From: a bacterium
GTDB taxonomy: Bacteria > UBA9089 > CG2-30-40-21
Reading direction: 5' to 3'
DNA: 9,847 nt
NCBI GenBank assembly: GCA_018814245.1
Contig: JAHIZN010000132.1
Location: 1-9,847, forward strand
Shown: piece by piece, positions 6,842 to 9,847 of the stretch
How positions within the stretch are numbered: position 1 is the stretch's first letter
Layout: every line of letters starts with the position of its first letter
Program-made: the position numbers and the translations under genes
Notes under the pieces: generated by a model
The model's input: only the letters and a program-made list of their open reading frames with translations
Databases searched by the model: none
Told to the model about the DNA's origin: nothing

Positions 6842-8224
6842 ATGCGATACTTGATTCTGATAATATTAACAACTATAATATTTCCGTGCTTAACCGTAGA
6901 TGCTCAAGAGCCAACTGATAATAATGCTATATCTAAACGGGGTGTTACTGGGGCACAATTTCTGAAGATAGGGCTTAGCCCCAGGGCAATGGCATTAGGC
7001 GGGGCATACTGTAGCCTTGCGGATGATGCAGCTGCTGTTTACTGGAATCCAGCCGGACTTACTCAAGTTAACGGCTATGAGATAGCCATGATGCAGAATA
7101 GCTGGCTGCCCGGGATAGGCTCAGGGTTTATAAGTTATGTCCATTCCCCTGAGGAAAAGGTTGCTTATGCCTGTTCTGTAACTCAAATGGATATAGACAG
7201 GATGAAAGAAACCAAGATTGATGCTAATGGTGATTATGATGAGACAGACAATACCTTTGGTGCACAGGATACCATGCTCATTGCCTCCTATGCAAAATCA
7301 CTATCCAAAGGAATATCCGTAGGCAGCAATCTGAAGTTTATTCAAGAGGAAATCGCAAACAAAAAAGCCTTTTCCTTGGCAATAGATTCCGGGGTTTTAT
7401 ATCAGATGGGGTTTTTGAAATTAGGCATGGCAGTTCAGAATCTTGGGATAGGCTCAAAATTTGTGGAAAAAAGGGCAAAGCTGCCCATTGGCTACAGATT
7501 CAGCGTCTCAGCTAATGGAACGATTAAGGGTAAAAAGTCAATAGGAATAATAGAGACAGCCTTCTGGATAGATGAGGCAAGCATTACATCACTTGGGGTT
7601 GAGTCTTTCTTGAATAAATGGCTTAGCTGTAGGGTAGGATACCGTAATTCCAAGGATACAAATGATAGATTATACCTACACAAAAAAAGCATCCTGAAGG
7701 GGTTTTCTTGTGGATTTGGGCTGACTCCATCGCCAAATTATCAGGTAGATTATGCCCTTGTGCCTCAGGGTGACCTTGGTCTTACTCACATGGTCTCACT
7801 TCAGATGAAGTTTATACCAAAACCTGTAAAAGAGGAGGATGCTAAGGAAGAGATCCCGCCTGCGGTTGAAAAGGTTGAAGAAATGCCAACACCAGAAAAG
7901 AAGGAAAAACCAGCAGAAAAGGAAGAAATAGTTAAAAAACCAGTGGTGGAGAAACCGTCAGCAAGGGAAGAAGTGGTTAAAAAGCCTGAACCAGTTGCAC
8001 CCAAAAAGGTCAAAAAGCTTCTGGAATATAAATATATTGCCATCGTGCTGAGTGATAATGTTACCCTCTGGGCAGGACCAGGGGTTACCTATCAAGCTGC
8101 CACTACCCTTAATAAGGGAATGCGTCTACAAGTAATAGATGACTCAAAGATGTGGTATTATCATGTTAAACTTGAGGATGGAACAATGGGTTGGGTATCG
8201 TATGTGTTTGTTGGGAAGGAATAG
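6842..8224 (+). CDS. PorV/PorQ-family outer-membrane beta-barrel fused to a bacterial SH3 domain
   Basis: A 460-residue protein. Residues 1-21 form a signal peptide (hydrophobic LILIILTTII core, VDA/Q cleavage). Residues 37-73 carry the family hallmark GLSPRAMALGGAYCSLADDA followed by WNPAGL. A barrel-like region runs to about residue 323, ending in a typical VDYALVPQGDLGLTH strand segment. Residues 324-394 are a Lys/Glu/Pro-rich linker with repeated VKKP and EKP pieces, probably extended in the periplasm. Residues 395-460 match a bacterial SH3 domain (NVTLWAGPGVTYQA, then MGWVSYVFV). In Bacteroidota PorV shuttles T9SS cargo by its C-terminal domain and PorQ helps cell-surface attachment; here the role is inferred from family and from the cargo-like gene 61 nt upstream. 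The SH3 part might contact peptidoglycan or a partner protein. The barrel assignment is firm, the pathway is not, since no PorU, PorL or PorM genes are in view. Confidence 0.87.
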   Translation: MRYLILIILTTIIFPCLTVDAQEPTDNNAISKRGVTGAQFLKIGLSPRAMALGGAYCSLADDAAAVYWNPAGLTQVNGYEIAMMQNSWLPGIGSGFISYVHSPEEKVAYACSVTQMDIDRMKETKIDANGDYDETDNTFGAQDTMLIASYAKSLSKGISVGSNLKFIQEEIANKKAFSLAIDSGVLYQMGFLKLGMAVQNLGIGSKFVEKRAKLPIGYRFSVSANGTIKGKKSIGIIETAFWIDEASITSLGVESFLNKWLSCRVGYRNSKDTNDRLYLHKKSILKGFSCGFGLTPSPNYQVDYALVPQGDLGLTHMVSLQMKFIPKPVKEEDAKEEIPPAVEKVEEMPTPEKKEKPAEKEEIVKKPVVEKPSAREEVVKKPEPVAPKKVKKLLEYKYIAIVLSDNVTLWAGPGVTYQAATTLNKGMRLQVIDDSKMWYYHVKLEDGTMGWVSYVFVGKE

Positions 8225-8288
8225 AAGCAGAATATAGGAGTCAGGATAAAAGAACCTGCAAACAATCTCCCTATCCCCTTAGAAATTG

Positions 8289-8317
8289 TGCTTAAAATAT
8301 AAGCATTTTATTTAATT
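8289..8317 (+). terminator. weak intrinsic terminator-like hairpin after the PorV-like gene
   Basis: TGCTTA (8289-8294) pairs with TAAGCA (8300-8305) around AAATA, followed at once by TTTTATTTAATTT. The stem is only 6 bp with two G-C pairs, so termination would be inefficient. The position between the two transcription units and before the sigma-28 promoter supports the call. Confidence 0.4.
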
Positions 8318-8350
8318 TGTGAAATTTGCGGATATATTTCAAGATTGCAC

Positions 8351-8378
8351 TAAAGTTTTTTAACAATTTTGCCGATAA
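8351..8378 (+). promoter_or_regulatory. sigma-28 (FliA/SigD) flagellar promoter of flgM
   Basis: TAAAGTTT (8351-8358) and GCCGATAA (8371-8378) match both halves of the enteric sigma-28 consensus in full. The spacer is 12 nt, against 11 in the consensus. Transcription would start near 8385, giving a leader of about 30 nt to the ATG at 8414. The gene it drives encodes the anti-sigma-28 factor, which is the expected autoregulatory loop. Confidence 0.88.
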
Positions 8379-8398
8379 AGAAGATGAGGGAGAATCAT

Positions 8399-8405
8399 AA
8401 GGAGG
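8399..8405 (+). promoter_or_regulatory. consensus ribosome binding site of flgM
   Basis: AAGGAGG lies 8 nt before the ATG at 8414. It fixes that start over earlier in-frame codons at 8369 and 8384, the first of which is inside the sigma-28 promoter. Confidence 0.85.
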
Positions 8406-8413
8406 CGAGAACG

Positions 8414-8722
8414 ATGACCATTAACCCTATTTCCAATACCCCGGACATACAAAAGATAGAGAGAGATACTCCCCTAAAACGAATAGAACACAATGCAATC
8501 CCTAAAGATAAGATTGAAATATCTTCTCATGCAAAAGAATCACATCAACTTCGGCTTTATGCTGGGGAAATGACAAAAAAAATAGCAAATACCACTCCAG
8601 ATGTGAGGATGGAATTAGTAGCTCGGGCAGCTATTCGATTAAAAACAGGAGTTTATAATCAACCAAATGTTACTGAAGAAATTGCTAAAAGACTTTCCAA
8701 AATAATAGGACTTGAAGTCTGA
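8414..8722 (+). CDS. flgM: FlgM, anti-sigma-28 factor (negative regulator of flagellin synthesis)
   Basis: A 102-residue cytosolic protein, the usual FlgM size. The polar N-terminal third should be disordered. KDKIEISSHAKE (residues 31-42) is the typical conserved junction. Residues 62-102 (PDVRMELVARAAIRLKTGVY, then VTEEIAKRLSKIIGL) form the helical sigma-28-binding region, with the usual I-x-x-G-x-Y-like pattern represented by LKTGVY. FlgM holds sigma-28 inactive until the hook-basal body is finished and it is exported through the flagellar type III apparatus. The sigma-28 promoter directly upstream independently supports the identification. No flgN, flgK or flgL follows, unlike many flgM operons. 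The gene converges on queF across a MITE-like insertion. Confidence 0.87.
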   Translation: MTINPISNTPDIQKIERDTPLKRIEHNAIPKDKIEISSHAKESHQLRLYAGEMTKKIANTTPDVRMELVARAAIRLKTGVYNQPNVTEEIAKRLSKIIGLEV

Positions 8723-8744
8723 TAGCTTGGATTCTCTGACTTCT

Positions 8745-8913
8745 GGTAGTGTCTGTAAATAGCTAACTCTTGGTGGATAGGGAAAACATTCCTCATTTAT
8801 AAGCTAATAAGCGACCACAAGGGTCGCAGCTACAAAAAAAGATGTAGCTGCAGGGCTTGTCCCTGCCTCTGATTGTCAACACAACTAATATTTAGCCTAA
8901 TTCAGACACCACC
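8745..8913. mobile_element. MITE-like non-coding element with terminal inverted repeats
   Basis: The ends 8745-8776 and 8882-8913 are imperfect inverted repeats (22 of 32 positions match); the outer parts are GGTAGTGTCTG and GGTGGTGTCTG. TGACTTC occurs directly outside, at 8737-8743 (one base from the left end) and 8914-8920 (abutting the right end), so the flanks read TGACTTCT and TGACTTCC: a 7-bp, possibly 8-bp imperfect, target duplication. The 169-bp interior has no open frame and carries a head-to-head pair of small palindromes. It looks like a non-autonomous element moved by a transposase elsewhere. The end sequence and 7-8 bp duplication could fit an IS256-like source, but that is a guess. 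Confidence 0.62.
8811..8866. repeat. head-to-head pair of 24-nt palindromic units
   Basis: Unit 1 (plus, 8811-8834) is a 6-bp stem GCGACC/GGTCGC with loop ACAAG and tail AGCTACA. Unit 2 (minus, 8866-8843) is a 6-bp stem GCAGGG/CCCTGC with the same loop and the same tail. The tails pair as an 8-bp stem (8826-8833 with 8844-8851) around an A-rich spacer, so the whole can fold as one larger structure. On the minus strand unit 2 followed by T7 (8840-8834) might slow transcription from queF, but a 9-nt gap separates hairpin and T-run. Confidence 0.7.
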
Positions 8914-8932
8914 TGACTTCCTGACTATCCAA

Positions 8933-9352
8933 TTACAAGACTAACAGACTATCTCCATACTCTCGTTCCACCCTGACATCAATTCCACCACGGGCATTCC
9001 AGACTGTTTCAATCTTTGCCCATTTTGGTTTTACACAGGCAATAAAATCTTCCAGTATCTTGTTGGTAGCATGTTCCTGAAATATGCCGATATTTCTATA
9101 TCCAGTAAGGTATAATTTCAGGGATTTTTGTTCAACAAGGTAGGGGGCAGGTTTGTACCAGATAGTTACAACAGCAAAATCTGGCAAGCCTGTCTTTGGA
9201 CAAACCGTAGTAAACTCATTTGTTTTAAGCTCTACAAGATAGTCTTCACCCTCATACTCATTTTCCACCACCTCTAAACTCGGTGTAATCTTTAATTCTT
9301 TGATATTGTCCTGTTTTTCTTTATACCCTGAGATATCTGTAGATTGCTGCAT
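8933..9352 (-). CDS. queF: QueF, NADPH-dependent 7-cyano-7-deazaguanine (preQ0) reductase, type I
   Basis: A 139-residue cytosolic enzyme that reduces the nitrile of preQ0 to the aminomethyl group of preQ1, in queuosine tRNA modification. Visible landmarks: FTTVCPKTGLPDF with the nucleophilic Cys51 and catalytic Asp58; the QueF motif EQKSLKLY (74-81); a substrate-side Glu93 in FQEH; and RGGIDV near the C-terminus. The single-module length fits the short YkvM-like subfamily, not the two-module E. coli form. The start is ATG at 9352: AAGGAG (minus strand, 9363-9358) lies 5 nt upstream, and the earlier in-frame GTG at 9358 overlaps that site. No queC, queD, queE or tgt is in view. The gene is convergent with flgM. 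Assignment is very secure. Confidence 0.96.
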   Translation of the reverse strand: MQQSTDISGYKEKQDNIKELKITPSLEVVENEYEGEDYLVELKTNEFTTVCPKTGLPDFAVVTIWYKPAPYLVEQKSLKLYLTGYRNIGIFQEHATNKILEDFIACVKPKWAKIETVWNARGGIDVRVEREYGDSLLVL

Positions 9353-9357
9353 GATCA

Positions 9358-9363
9358 CTCCTT
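9358..9363 (-). promoter_or_regulatory. ribosome binding site deciding the queF start
   Basis: AAGGAG on the minus strand, followed by TGATC and then ATG at 9352. Its final G is the first base of the alternative GTG start at 9358, which is therefore rejected. Confidence 0.75.
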
Positions 9364-9375
9364 TTTGGTTTTTTG

Positions 9376-9404
9376 ATTACACACAAAGGTACAAAGGAAC
9401 ACAA
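9376..9404 (-). promoter_or_regulatory. weak candidate promoter for queF
   Basis: On the minus strand TTGTGT (9404-9399, 3 of 6 matches to TTGACA) and TGTAAT (9381-9376, 5 of 6 to TATAAT) are separated by 17 nt, with a start near 9369. The region is repetitive (ACAAAGG-type units), so the match may be incidental. Confidence 0.3.
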
Positions 9405-9459
9405 AAGGGAATCCTAATGATGTAGAGGCAACCCCCGTGGTTGCCCTTTGTGTGTGTAA
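9377..9459. repeat. compound inverted repeat upstream of queF
   Basis: TTACACACAAAGG (9377-9389) faces CCTTTGTGTGTGTAA (9445-9459), whose reverse complement differs from the left arm only by two extra bases (AC). Inside lie further ACAAAGG-like units (9391-9397, 9401-9408) and a 7-bp palindrome. The element sits where the transposase remnant stops resembling its family, so it may have been involved in the truncation. Confidence 0.5.
9421..9445 (-). repeat. third palindromic unit (GGCAACC/GGTTGCC)
   Basis: GGCAACC (9427-9433) and GGTTGCC (9439-9445) form a 7-bp stem with a 5-nt loop. Read on the minus strand 9444-9421, it matches unit 1 of the MITE-like element at 18 of 24 positions, sharing the ACCAC and CTACA pieces. 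One pair of differences sits at facing stem positions (G-C there, A-T here), so pairing is kept. Confidence 0.7.
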
Positions 9460-9489
9460 AACGATTGCCCACTGTGAGGCACATAACTT

Positions 9490-9630
9490 ATCTCCTGGCT
9501 CTGCTTCCATCTCTGTTGGGACAAACTTGTTAACTATCTCTATAACCCCTATCTTTTCTGCATATTTTCTTACAATCGGTAAATGATCTACTGCTGCGTC
9601 ATGATTAAATATTAGTACTTTACCCGTGAA
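9490..9630 (-). pseudogene. remnant of an IS1634-type transposase N-terminus (DUF4277)
   Basis: On the minus strand the frame reads VLIFNHDAAVDHLPIVRKY, then AEKIGVIEIVNKFVPTEMEAEPG, matching the DUF4277 N-terminal domain of IS1634-family transposases (DHLPIV, then a [IL]G[IV][IV]EI[IV] helix, then VPTEMEV-x-PG). Upstream the frame reaches a TAG near 9674-9672 with no usable start codon. After EPG the family-like sequence stops and the frame runs through repeat sequence to a TGA at 9357-9355. The DDE catalytic domain is absent. It is a dead fragment of about 47 residues left by an old insertion. Confidence 0.7.
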
Positions 9631-9847
9631 ATTTTTGCTTTTTGTGCAAGGAAATTTAGAACATTTTCGCTAATTACATATTGCGTAATTGGTTAGATGT
9701 GTGGTATTTTACCCCGCACATGCCACAAGCAAGTGCAACACTATTACAGGGAAAGAGCCACAAAGGGTGTAAATTCTTAAGATGAACCCTCATCAAGCTC
9801 ATCTTTACCTTATTATCGTTGTAATTATTCTCCCTAAGATATTACAC
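9631..9847. other. no recognisable gene; AT-rich sequence beyond the transposase remnant
   Basis: No convincing coding frame was found on either strand; a 37-codon minus-strand frame (start near 9800) and a 21-codon plus-strand frame (start near 9720) have no family resemblance. Two small inverted repeats are visible: AATTAC/GTAATT (9672-9677 and 9685-9690) and AAGATGA/TCATCTT (9779-9785 and 9799-9805). Part of it may be the 5' flank of the degraded insertion sequence, but no element end can be fixed. Confidence 0.4.

Noticed and set aside
7801..8043. Antisense open frame opposite the Lys/Glu linker of the PorV-like gene
   Set aside because: It encodes only Ser/Phe/Thr-rich sequence mirroring the AAG/GAA codons of the linker and has no ribosome binding site.
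8811..8866. CRISPR repeats
   Set aside because: Only two palindromic units in opposite orientation, with no regular spacers and no cas genes nearby.
9353..9420. preQ1 riboswitch upstream of queF
   Set aside because: An AAAAAAC-like stretch precedes the ribosome binding site, but there is no class I P1 stem with the conserved UUC and ACC loop elements. The sequence is better explained by ACAAAGG-type repeats.
9660..9847. tRNA or small RNA gene at the right end
   Set aside because: No cloverleaf, T-arm GTTC pattern or terminator was found; only short AT-rich inverted repeats.

Overview
The window reads as a chromosomal segment from a flagellated, diderm (outer-membrane) bacterium, probably an uncultured candidate-phylum lineage. 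The evidence is a very large secreted Ig-repeat protein with a C-terminal sorting-type domain, next to a PorV/PorQ-family outer-membrane barrel; an anti-sigma-28 factor (flgM) behind a near-consensus sigma-28 promoter; and a type I QueF for queuosine synthesis. The sequence does not fix the phylum. Several palindromic repeats, a MITE-like element and a decayed transposase fragment in the right third show a genome with mobile-element activity.

Layout. Positions 1-225 hold the possible tail of an upstream gene, then a strong sigma-70-type promoter (TTGACA, 17 nt, TACAAT) embedded in AT-rich inverted repeats. Positions 226-6780 encode a 2184-residue exported protein: signal peptide, four W-G/DG repeats, one further beta-rich domain, about fifteen invasin-like (Big_1-like) Ig repeats and a YPNP-type C-terminal domain. 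After a 61-nt gap holding a perfect 14-bp hairpin, 6842-8224 encodes a PorV/PorQ-family barrel fused through a Lys/Glu/Pro-rich linker to a bacterial SH3 domain. The two genes probably form an operon: a surface or secreted cargo and an outer-membrane partner. A weak terminator-like hairpin follows.

The second block starts with a sigma-28 promoter (8351-8378) driving flgM (8414-8722). FlgM sequesters sigma-28, so this is the classical autoregulatory arrangement, but no other flagellar gene is visible. A 169-bp MITE-like element with imperfect terminal inverted repeats and a 7-bp flanking direct repeat lies between flgM and the convergent queF (9352-8933, minus strand). Upstream of queF are a compound inverted repeat carrying another palindromic unit, a truncated IS1634-type (DUF4277) transposase N-terminus on the minus strand, and about 220 nt with no recognisable gene.

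The points most worth a second look are the cargo/PorV-SH3 gene pair, the regular A-B dyad repeat structure of the giant protein, the three small palindromic units whose stems differ by compensatory changes, the MITE-like element, and the sigma-28 promoter of flgM.
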